Shown here in pieces: positions 36,864-46,541 of a stretch of 64,000 nucleotides of DNA (the first letter of the stretch is position 1; the number at the start of each line of letters is the position of its first letter). This DNA is from Tubulanus polymorphus (lineage: Eukaryota > Nemertea > Palaeonemertea > Tubulaniformes > Tubulanidae). Below the pieces are notes generated by a model. It searched no databases, was not told the origin of the DNA, and saw nothing but the letters and a program-made list of their open reading frames with translations. The position numbers and the translations under genes are program-made. Where the stretch lies: the NCBI RefSeq assembly GCF_964204645.1, contig NC_134026.1:28910650-28974649 (forward strand), read 5' to 3'.

Positions 36864-36977
36864 CTGGGTCCAGTTCCACAGTTCGGAGTTAAGATTTGAC
36901 CCTGAGTTAACTCATTGAAAATGAACTAATTTTAACTCAGAGTTAACTCTAACTCACAACTGTGGAACTGGGTCCAG
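36864..36977. mobile_element. ~114-bp MITE-like element with CTGGGTCCAGTTCC ends
   Basis: Ends CTGGGTCCAGTTCCACAGTT and AACTGTGGAACTGGGTCCAG form inverted repeats. The inside holds further GAGTTAACTC motifs. Paralogous empty sites, where TATCTTCAGGGTGTTCG is uninterrupted, occur near 40613-40630 and 43766-43783, which shows that this is an insertion. Confidence 0.88.
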
Positions 36978-37149
36978 GGTGTTCGTAGGATATCAATCAC
37001 CATGGCAGACAATCCAAAATAGATAAATTGTTTATTCATAAATTCTCTCTCGCTAAGACATTGGAACCCAAAGATCATAGCTAACATTCCAGCGATATAT
37101 AGGCTACATTTAAAAGAATTCTCCAACTCGTTCGAGTTTCATTTATTTG

Positions 37150-37430
37150 AATGAAAATCCATTCGTTTTCGTTGACGCCAAGTATTTTCCATCACATGGT
37201 AAAATGATTAGCGATAAACGTTTGATTCCCGCAAACGAATTGATTTAATACGGTTGGATTTTTTCATGCTTAGGAGAAATAATTAATTCCAGCTCATCTT
37301 AGCTTTAAAAATTTCATGGTTGGAAATATATGAATATCTGCACTGATAGTTCTTTGATACACGCTTCATCAGCTTCCATTGCCATATACTTTAAGAACAT
37401 TTTTGGTGTAGCTCCTGTATACAACTATAG
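37150..37430 (+). pseudogene. Decayed 5' region of a third GPCR copy
   Basis: This stretch matches the DNA upstream of the GPCR at 41038, including CGTTTTCGTTGACGCC, TTTTCCATCACATGGT and CGCTTCATCAGCTT. It continues past the start codon: the ATG position reads ATA, yet the following AACATTTTTGGTG still resembles AGTATTTTTGGTG of the intact gene. Similarity then stops, so only the 5' edge remains. Confidence 0.65.
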
Positions 37431-37821
37431 ATTGATTAGTAGCATAACCCTGGGAAGTGAGAAGTGATATTTACCCGATATGGATGGTGTGATGAATGTA
37501 TGCTCATGTTCCTAATTCGTCTCTGGCGCGTCAACATATTGTAGGAAAGTAAAAGCGTGTTATAGAATATTTGCAATTAGAAATGAATATCGCTTCTATT
37601 AATAAATGCAGTCGTCGGTAAATGTATTGTTTAGGTAAAAAACCTTAATATTTGTCAGTATAGACATGAAAACGGCAATCACTGTTATAGATATAGAAGA
37701 TCATTCAAATATTGTACGTGACCATTGAATTAGGACGAACTAACTAAAAGTAACATACATGTCGCAGTACTCGCAGTACTGCAGTATAGTCAGAGAATAA
37801 GCATACAGTGCATACTTCAAC

Positions 37822-40276
37822 ATGGATGTCATAACGTTAACACTTATTGCTTGTCTTCTTGCGATTGTCTACTTGTTTTTGAGTCGAAAACGCTACAATC
37901 TTCCACCAGGACCTAAAGGTTATCCTTTCGTCGGAAATACGTTTGGTAAGTCTTTGATTTCGCCAGTTTGCGAATGCTCGGATGCTATCGTTTCCAATGG
38001 CGACGGAATGTGTTGGAAATTTGGAGAAATGTTTTCATATCATGTTGATTGTTTTTGGACATGTCACTCCTGAGAGCTGTGTACTTTAGTGTACAAGGGA
38101 GAAAAAAATACAAAGTAAAGAAATAGAACAAAAATAGCGAGTTTCTATCATTATTTCTACGGTATATACATTATCTTATGACAGAGTTCAAAAAAGAAGG
38201 TCGGCCACTTTATAAACACTTCATAGAATTGGCAAAGGAGCATGGCGACATATTCAATTTTAGATTAGGTAACGTCGACTTAACGGATGGTTTTTAACAA
38301 ATGTTTATCAGTTGCTTATACGTAAACATTCGTTTATAACTCTTTCACAGGAATTGGAAGACCAGAAAATGTGATCGTATTAAACAATATTGATTTGGTA
38401 ACAAATGCATTCGTTCAGAGTTCAGCCTTTGATTATCGACCGTCGTCCTGGTCATGTAATTATTCTCGTCGTTGTTCTCCTATAAATTTATATCTAGTCG
38501 AGTAAAATATAACTGTTTGATAATTTTCTGAATATTTGGGGTTTTTTTCAAGTTGAATATTTTGCGGACGGAGGCCGAGATATAGTTTTGGGTAAGCCCG
38601 ACGATCCAGTGTGGAGAATACAGCGTAAGATAACTACAACTGGTCTAAGGTAAACATATTTCCACCTATTCCTATATTAGGTTGCTTTTTTAACAAAAAC
38701 AATATATGATATTGTTGATATGATTTAGGAATTTCCTGAGTGGATCAAGACTGGATAGTAAGGTGCAAGCGTCGGTTGAAAAAGGTGTTGCTGAATTCGA
38801 TAAAGTCATTGGGAAACCAGTTCAAATCAAACCCATTCTTAATCTAATGATTTACAACGTTATCTGCGATATGTTGTTTAATTTGCAGTAAGTTTAACGT
38901 ATTGAATATATTTCTATTCTGTTTTAAGTAAAATCATTATACGACTGAATTTGAATCTTGATCTAAAGGTTTGATTTCGATGATAAAGATTTCAAAAACC
39001 TGTACACATATCTTGCCGAAATGGATGAGATGTTCAGTGACGGTTTGTTAGAAGACGCTTTGCCCCTCGTACAGTATCTGCCATTCAAGACGAGTAGCAC
39101 TAGAAGATTTATAGAAATGTTCGAACACGTAATGACTTTCTTTGAAACACAATTTCGTGAACACGTTAATAAGTACGATCCAGGCAGGTATTCCATTATT
39201 CTATTCGTGAACTGAGCCAAAATTATTATATAACTATTCTATTTTATATGACTAGGAACAGAATGAAAATCTAATTTGAAATTTACAGACAATATTGGAG
39301 ATCTTATTGACTACTTGATTAATGCAAGAGAACATCTACGAGAGGAAGATGCTGAACTAGCAGAAAAGTTCTCTGACCGACATCTCGTTCAAACTATCAA
39401 TGATATATTTATCGGTAAAGTAAAAATCTAATTTCATATGAATATAGATTTTTGATCGTTGAAATGAAAGCAACTATTTTCACACAATGATATCGGTTAT
39501 TTGTTGATAACAGCGGGAGTGGATACATCAACTCATTCACTGAATTGGTTGTTTTACTTCATGGCAAAATATCCCGAAATACAAGACCGAGTTCACAAAG
39601 AAATAGATGAAGTTATTGGTAATAGAAATAAATATACGTTGATTCTGAAATGAAAAATAAAGATGTTTAAGTTTATCTATCTAACATTCATTTCCAATTT
39701 CACAGGAAATCGACAACCGACAATCAATGATAAATCAAATATGATTTATTGCGAGGCGGTTATGCTTGAAACAATGCGCATTTGTCCTGTTGGTCCCATA
39801 CTATTGCGAGCAGCCAGTGTCGATGCTAAACTGGGTAAGCTGAGCAATACTGTATTCTGCGTCACACATTATTACGACACCTCCAATTGAGCTTTATGAT
39901 ATTTTGATATATTTCAGATGGTTATGATATACCAAAGGGTTCTCAAGTTTGGGCAAATGTATATGCATGTCACCACGACTCGAGACTCTGGGACGACCCC
40001 GAGGATTTCCAACCGGAGCGATTCATTGACGAAGATGATGGTAAAATCGTCGCTCGTCCTAAATCCTGGTTGACGTTTGGTGCTGGAAAACGAGCTTGTA
40101 TCGGTGAAAACTCCGCCAAACACCAAGTATTCGTCTTTTTCGTCAGCTTGATGCAGAGATTTACATTCAGTATCCCAGACGAAAATTACCTGAAACGTAG
40201 ACAAACAGAATTAGATGATAACGGCTTTCTCTGTATGGCAAAACAGTACGAGGTGATTATCAGCGCTCGTTCATAA
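37822..40276 (+). CDS. Cytochrome P450, CYP2 clan (copy 2)
   Basis: Tandem paralogue of the P450 at 33986. Exons are 37822-37945, 38185-38268, 38351-38455, 38553-38649, 38729-38887, 38969-39183, 39289-39414, 39514-39618, 39706-39834 and 39918-40276, again 500 residues with every exon the same length as in copy 1. Anchor, PPGP hinge, AGVDTST, ETMR, PERF and FGAGKRACIGE are intact, so both copies should be functional. Differences cluster in the substrate-recognition side of the middle exons (for example EYFADGGRDIVLGKP against DMFGNGGRDIISGRP). The same GC-AG intron follows exon 6. Substrate is unknown. Confidence 0.93.
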
Positions 40277-41037
40277 CAAGATTGAAATTAGACTACTTTT
40301 TTCGATGCATCTCTCTGAACTGATTTCTGAGACCTTTGGAATTTTGTTGCACGATATATTCTTACATGTAATATTTCTGATTCTAAACAACGTGTCCAGT
40401 GTTGTACAATACACTTATAATGTTATGTATTGTATGTGGCCATCGCCAATTTACGTACATCAGTTTGTGTTCTTTATTTTCAATCCATCAATAGAAAACA
40501 CTTTATACATGTCAATATTTCTGCAGTGATTCGTAAATTAAGATTCAGAATTAAAATACAACGCACTATCTATCGATCACTGACCATCGCCAAACGTCGA
40601 CAAATTGTTGCTTATCTTCAGGGTGTTCGCAATATATCAATCATCATGGCAGACATAAACAAAACAAATAAATTGTTAACTCATGAATTTTCTCTCGCAA
40701 GGACATTGGAACTGAAATAAGAAGCATGGTTTAAATTTCTTAGATATATATTTCGAAGCGTTCTCCAACTCTTTCAATGTCTTCATTTTATTGAAAATTT
40801 CGTTTTCGTTGACGCCAGGTATTTTCCATCACATGGTAAAATGATTAGCGATAAACATTATATTTCGGCACACGAATTGATTACTGCTGGACAGGTTTTT
40901 CATCCCTTTTAGAGAAATGTGATATTTGATTTCAGCTCATTAGAGCTTTTAAAAACAACTCATGGCCGGAAATATATACAGAACACCTACAGCTCTAATA
41001 GTTCTATGTAATACCCGCTTCATCAGCTTACGTAACC
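40277..41037. promoter_or_regulatory. Spacer upstream of GPCR copy 1 (repeat unit U2)
   Basis: P450 copy 2 3' UTR and the likely promoter of the GPCR. It is paralogous to 36700-37430 and to 43240-44027. It keeps the uninterrupted empty site TATCTTCAGGGTGTTCG near 40613. Confidence 0.6.
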
Positions 41038-42087
41038 ATGGATTTTGAAAGTATTTTTGGTGAAATGAATTTGACTCGGGATAAGAAAATGATGTGTCGT
41101 TCTCGTCACGCAGTAAGCGTGTTTATATACTATGTAAATGTAGCTCTGATTGGACCGGTAGCGATCACTGGTGTCATCCTGAACGTCATCAATATAATAG
41201 CTCTGAACAGACAGAGGATGGCAGCAGCCGCGGTCTTCATGTTAGAATTCCTGGCTTTACTCGATATCGGGGTTCTTATTACTGGATTTATATATTTCGT
41301 GTTGAGATACATGTATGGTAATAGGGGAGTCAGTAAACACGGGTTTTACTACTCCGGTTGGGGTTTTAATTTATCGCTTGCACTTAAAATCGACCCGTTG
41401 TATAACGCGTTGTTACAAACTAGAAACTGGTGTCTCGTCTTGATTTCTGTTGACCGACTCATCGTCATATTGGCGCCGCTGAAAGCTAAAATTTGGTCAA
41501 CGAGAAAAAATGCGATTAAATCGATCGCAGTTTTAGTGGTTTTTGATGTTGTTTTGCGAGTTTTGAACAGTTTATATGTACAAAAGTTTCATTTAACTCT
41601 CGGAACAAATTTGTGTACTGGCGAAACTCATTTAAAAGCCCGAAAAATTAGTCCCCTTAATCCTGCTACAATCTATGCTATAGAAAATGCTTCATACATC
41701 GTTTGTTTTGTCACTTTACCGCTCATTTTGCTTATCATCATTAACGCTGTGCTGATCACTTCACTGGCAAAGAGTCAGAAATCCAGAGAATCAATGACGC
41801 AGAATGATCAAAGAGTAACCAGTGGTCATAAACAAGCGACTAAAATGATTGTCGGCATCATAACCGTGTTTATAATATGTGAATCAGCACCCTCTATTGA
41901 CCGATTAGCTAAACTATTCTTGAAACACGGCTATCCGAGAGCTATTGAGATCAAGCTTAATTATCTCCGTAGAATTTCCCTATTTCTAGTGATTGCCGAC
42001 AGCTCTTTGAACTTTTTCGTATATTTCTTTTCAAACTTTAAATTCCGTCTAGTAGTATTGCAGCTATTTAATGGAGATACTCGTTAA
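41038..42087 (+). CDS. Rhodopsin-type GPCR, FMRFamide-receptor-like orphan (copy 1)
   Basis: An intronless 349-residue protein with seven hydrophobic helices. TM1 has VALIGPVAITGVILNVINI. The TM3 end reads SVDRLIVILAPLKAK, a DRL in place of DRY. TM6 reads VFIICESAPSID, without the CWxP Trp. TM7 reads SSLNFFVYFFSNFKFR, with an altered NPxxY. These changes recur in invertebrate FMRFamide-type and related orphan receptors, so the class call rests on general pattern. It is very similar to the gene at 44028 but diverges in the N-terminus and in the second extracellular loop (NSLYVQKFHLTLGTN). It has a paired upstream repeat unit. Confidence 0.85.
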   Translation: MDFESIFGEMNLTRDKKMMCRSRHAVSVFIYYVNVALIGPVAITGVILNVINIIALNRQRMAAAAVFMLEFLALLDIGVLITGFIYFVLRYMYGNRGVSKHGFYYSGWGFNLSLALKIDPLYNALLQTRNWCLVLISVDRLIVILAPLKAKIWSTRKNAIKSIAVLVVFDVVLRVLNSLYVQKFHLTLGTNLCTGETHLKARKISPLNPATIYAIENASYIVCFVTLPLILLIIINAVLITSLAKSQKSRESMTQNDQRVTSGHKQATKMIVGIITVFIICESAPSIDRLAKLFLKHGYPRAIEIKLNYLRRISLFLVIADSSLNFFVYFFSNFKFRLVVLQLFNGDTR

Positions 42088-42160
42088 AATTAGAAATTAG
42101 AAATCCCTTTGTGTTTCAATGGATCATCAATTCAGTAACCAGATGGTCATTTGTCGCACG

Positions 42161-42484
42161 ACGTCGTGAGACAGGCTAGTTTTACCCTACTGATGACGCG
42201 TCGCCGCAACGGAAATCCTGCTCAGTACGAGAGGAACCGCAGGTTCAGACATTTGGCACACGTGCTCGGCTGACGAGCCGATGGTGCGAAGCTACCCAGC
42301 TCACGCTCAAACCCTGCTCACGTTCCCTATTGGTGGGTGAACAAGCCAACGCTTGGTGAATTCTGCTTCATATTGATAGGAAGAGCCGACATCGAAGGAC
42401 CAAAAAGCGACGTCGCTATGAACGCTTGGCCGCCACAAGCCAGTTATCCCTGTGGGAACTTTTCTGACACCTCTTGCTTAAAAC
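42161..42484. pseudogene. Rearranged 28S rRNA fragments, head to head
   Basis: 42161-42297 matches the sense strand of the 3' part of 28S rRNA, including CGTCGTGAGACAGG, the sarcin-ricin loop AGTACGAGAGGAACCGC and GGTGCGAAGCTACC. It is followed directly, from about 42298 to 42484, by the antisense strand of the segment just upstream in 28S (CTCACGTTCCCTATTGG, ACATCGAAGGACCAAAAAGC, CCACAAGCCAGTTATCCC). Short internal deletions and substitutions show that it is not a functional rRNA gene. Confidence 0.93.
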
Positions 42485-44027
42485 TCGTAAACGATGGCAC
42501 ATGCACATGCAAATAACCTATTACTATTAGTGACGACCAGTCACGGGCCACAAATGGAGAAGGCATCCAAGCCTTTTACTGTAAAGTATCCTTAAGGGGC
42601 ATTGCATTTAAAGCTCTACAGATGAGTTTTACAGCGAATATTAGAACCGATGTGCTCCAATTCTAAGTCCTGACATTCACCACAAATCTGTATGCAAAAA
42701 CAACACTCCGGCTCCTCGAAAATGACGTGATATTTATACCCAATATTGGTGTGGTGAATGTACATAATAGAATAGATCAAATTATAATTTGTGTCAGACG
42801 CATCATTATCTGATTGTGGATGATTTGCCATTAGAAATAAATGCGGTCGGTATTCGTGCTCTTCAGACCCTTCTTTCATTTGTAACATAATGTGTATTGT
42901 ATATCATATAGTGATATATATCATAATAGATATGTAAAAGAATTCAAATAACGAAATTTATTTGAATGAGAATTGAATTAAGAAAGAAAAATTCTATTGG
43001 TTAAATTTTGTGATTTTTAGCTCTTTTCAATTATTGTTTCGGTTTTTCTTTAAATGTATTTCTCTTCATACGATTCTGCAGTGCAGAGGACTTCAAGACA
43101 TGTGCAAAATAACGAATGGTTTACAATGCGGAATTATCGCAGTTCGGAAAATGTTAAGCCGAAATGAGATTCGAATAGCTTTTATTTCATAGATAGAATT
43201 GCTCAAATTCTTAAGTCTTGCTTCATTTGACAAAAATTTTGATTGAATTCATCGATGAGTTTAAAGCGATAAACGTTGATTCCAGAACACTGATTGAATA
43301 TGGATGGGTATCAATCAACACTGTTCAACAGGTTTTATCATGCTATTAGAAGAAATTTGATATTGAATCATAACTCATTAGAACTTGGAAAATAACTAGC
43401 TAAAATACAAATGAATATAGAATATTCCCTCAATGTATATAATACGACCATCGCTAATTTACGTAGGCCCTACATCAGTTGTGGTGTTGTTTGTTTTCTT
43501 TCATTCACTCGAGAGATAATATACTATACACAAATATGAATGTCGATATTTCTGTTGTGATTCATCAATGAAAACACAAAATTTATTTCAATTCAGAATC
43601 AAAATACAACGCACTATTGATCACGCACTGACCATCGCTAAACGACGATAAATTATCTTCTCATTTTGATTTAAATTAGTAATAAAGTTCGTGATTTTAA
43701 TCATATTTTGAATATGTTAACAGTAGATTTATAGAAGATTCGAGTTCTTTATAATTTCGATTGTTATCTTCAGGGTGTTCGTAGGATATCAATCATCATG
43801 GCAGACAATTGAATTTCGTATCTGTTGAAATATGGTTTCATCGATTGAGAATTTGAAATCGAACTCGGAATTCGGAAAAGATTAATTGGTAAAATCATCC
43901 TTAAAAGTGAAAAGTGATATCAAACCTAACAATCCGCTGGTGGTATCATTATATCACCATCACATAGAAACATTAACAGTTTACTATCATTCGTCTGACG
44001 TCTGACACATCATCAGCTAATGTCACC
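42485..44027. promoter_or_regulatory. Spacer upstream of GPCR copy 2 (repeat unit U3)
   Basis: Non-coding apart from a doubtful 90-codon Cys-rich ORF on the - strand at 42616-42888 (contains CCFCIQICGEC). From 43240 it is paralogous to the other two repeat units, and it should contain the promoter of the second GPCR. The block similar to 40430-40660 lies after, not before, the block similar to 40850-40970, so the unit has been rearranged. Confidence 0.55.
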
Positions 44028-45071
44028 ATGGATTTTGAGAAAGTTTTTGATGAGTTGAATTTGACGAAGTTGGAAAGAGAAAACTGTCGTTCTAGTCACA
44101 CCTTGAATATATTTATATACTATGTAAATGTAGCTCTGATTGGACCGGTAGCGATCATTGGTGTCATCCTGAACGTCATCAATATAATAGCTCTGAACAG
44201 ACAGAGGATGGCAGCAGCCGCGGTCTTCATGTTAGAATTCCTGGCTTTACTCGATATCGGGGTTCTTATTACTGGATTTATATATTTCGTGTTGAGATAC
44301 ATGTATGGTAATAGGGGAGTCAGTAAACACGGATTTTACTACTCCGGTTGGGGTTTTAATTTATCGGTGGCAAAAAATATCGACCCGTTGTATAACGCGT
44401 TGTTACAAACTAGAAACTGGTGTCTCGTCTTGATTTCTGTTGACCGACTCATCGTCATATTGGCGCCGCTGAAAGCTAAAATTTGGTCTACGAGAAAAAA
44501 TGCGATTAAATCGATCGCAGTTTTAGTGGTTTTCGTTATCGTTTTACAGACTTTAAACTATTCGTACGTACAAAATTATTATTTAGTTCCCGGTTTTCAT
44601 TGGTGCACTGGAGAACCTCATTTACAAGCCAGAAATGGCAGTCCACTGGACCCAGCTACAATCTATGCTATAGATAATGCTTCATACGTCGTTTGTTTCG
44701 TCACTTTACCGCTCATTTTGCTTATCATCATTAACGCTGTGCTGATCACTTCACTGGCAAAGAGTCAGAAATCCAGAGAATCCATGACGCAGAATGATCA
44801 AAAAGTAACCAGTGGCCATAGACAAGCTACAAAAATGATTGTAGGGATTATAACCGTGTTCGTTATATGTGAATCAGCACCCTCTATTGACCGATTAGCT
44901 AAACTATTTTTGAAACATGGCTATCCTAGTTCTATACAGATCAAACTTTTTTATCTACGTAGAATCGCCCTATTTCTGGTAATTATGGATAGTTCTTTGA
45001 ACTTTTTCGTCTATTTTTTCTCGAATGCAAAATTTCGTCAAGTCATATTGCAATTACTGCATGTGAAATAA
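44028..45071 (+). CDS. Rhodopsin-type GPCR, FMRFamide-receptor-like orphan (copy 2)
   Basis: An intronless 347-residue paralogue of the receptor at 41038 with the same features: SVDRLIVILAPLKAK after TM3, CESAPSID in TM6 and SSLNFFVYFFSNAKFR in TM7. The stretch from TM1 to past TM4 and the stretch around TM5 and the third loop are almost identical at DNA level to copy 1. The first ~30 codons and the TM4-ECL2 segment (NYSYVQNYYLVPGFHWC) are clearly diverged. Ligand is unknown; the divergent segments are where peptide ligands usually contact such receptors (inference). Confidence 0.85.
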   Translation: MDFEKVFDELNLTKLERENCRSSHTLNIFIYYVNVALIGPVAIIGVILNVINIIALNRQRMAAAAVFMLEFLALLDIGVLITGFIYFVLRYMYGNRGVSKHGFYYSGWGFNLSVAKNIDPLYNALLQTRNWCLVLISVDRLIVILAPLKAKIWSTRKNAIKSIAVLVVFVIVLQTLNYSYVQNYYLVPGFHWCTGEPHLQARNGSPLDPATIYAIDNASYVVCFVTLPLILLIIINAVLITSLAKSQKSRESMTQNDQKVTSGHRQATKMIVGIITVFVICESAPSIDRLAKLFLKHGYPSSIQIKLFYLRRIALFLVIMDSSLNFFVYFFSNAKFRQVILQLLHVK

Positions 45072-46541
45072 TAAAATGAAGTACAGAAACACACATATAT
45101 ATTTAATCAATGACTAGTTGAAAACCGTCCCTGACGTGATTGATTGACCGTGTAGTAATAGAAACAACTGTCTGAACTATAGATGGAACAGTACAGAGTG
45201 TAAAAAATGATAAGACTAAGAATCTGATGAGATAACTTCGATCAGGCGTCGTGTATAATAGCTAACACTATAAAATAGCCAAGAAAAGGGATCACTTTAG
45301 TAATGTCATACGAATAAATGGAACATATTCAGTATAGTAGCACGAGGAACCAGGTCGCCATCTATTCTCTAATGTAGTCACTATTCAGAATGAACACTCG
45401 TTCCAACGATTACTACTTCACCGCCAGTGTATCAAATAAGAACTATTTCATAAGTCGAAAACTAAATGCTGAAGACAATTTGCGATTAGCGCGTTAATCA
45501 ATAATAGAACGAATATTAAAACTGTCACTGATTTATTGGGTTTATATGTATGATATGAAATGATAGATATGAGAGGTGTCGGTTTAAGAATTTCAATTTT
45601 ATCCAGAGAAAGCAGATGATAGTCCATGGTCTTTTCACGCCCTTTGAGATAAAATATGTGAAAAAATGGTATATAATTTGTTGTTGCTCAGAAATAGTTG
45701 AATGTGGAACCCGACCGAAGGAACACGATCGTCGATCGCGAACGTAATTATCTCACTATTTCATAAACCGCTTAGCAAAATGTAAGACCTCCGTGAAGCT
45801 GGCTACCGGTTCCCGGTTCGGCTCCCGATTCAAAACCATTTTGAATCGGGAACCGAACCGGGAGCCGGCTACAGGTTCCCGGTTCCCGATTCAAAACCAT
45901 TTTGAATCGGGAGCCGAACCGGGAACCGGGAGCCAGCTTCAAAGGGGAAAATGTAAGCCCATGCTGTAAATTTTCTGATTACAATAGGTGGAAACAAAAT
46001 GTAATCCGTGCTAAAAGGATAATTACCGTATATTTGCTTGAGCTTATCTGGGAAATTGTTTGATTACTGTGATAAATCATATCGCGATAAGTTCCCTCAT
46101 AAACTTTGTAGTCGGGATTTCTATCGTATGTCAATATGTTATATACATGTTTGTAGGTAAATTTAGTGCACACATTAAAACTATGCGTAATGATACTTGC
46201 ACAAACTGAATCCTACTACTATATTCATAAATAAGTGATATTGATGCCATCATACCTAAATCAGCGACACGCTTCTTTCTTTCTAAATGAGAATACTCAG
46301 TTTGAAATTTTGATGATCCGATCCGTGCCTGTCTGTTAGTTTAACTCGTAACGAAACATCACAGAAACATGCTCATGTATTAAATTTAATGGTTATCCGC
46401 TGTTTTCGTGACTATAATTTCGATGTTTGTCAAATACAATAACTTCAGAGATAACATGATTCATGGCTTATCAGTAGATATCGCCTGTTCGGGCGCATAG
46501 ATCATAGATCGGCACTACGTTGAGCAGAGCGGGCGTTAAAC
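45072..46541. other. Intergenic with fold-back element
   Basis: A 1.5-kb AT-rich spacer between GPCR copy 2 and the lipocalin. Its only clear structure is the fold-back element at 45795-45940. No coding segment was seen. Confidence 0.5.
45795..45940. repeat. 146-bp nested fold-back (palindromic) element
   Basis: The outer ends GAAGCTGGCT and AGCCAGCTTC are inverted. Inside are two successive hairpins, each with arms ending CCCGATTCAAAA and TTTTGAATCGGG around a CCA loop, made of GGTTCCCGGTTC/GAACCGGGAACC modules. AAAATGTAAG occurs on both outer sides, at about 45777 and 45948. Confidence 0.9.

Larger units (their letters stand above)
36555..37821. other. Spacer with repeat unit and decayed GPCR 5' end
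   Basis: P450 copy 1 3' UTR, then sequence paralogous to the regions upstream of both GPCRs (40430-41037 and 43240-44027), interrupted by a small inverted-repeat element. It ends in the P450 copy 2 promoter, whose last ~130 bp resemble the DNA upstream of copy 1. Confidence 0.7.

Noticed and set aside
42616-42888. 90-codon Cys-containing frame on the - strand
   Set aside because: No recognised domain, no partner exons, and it adjoins the rRNA pseudogene; mentioned only in the spacer entry.
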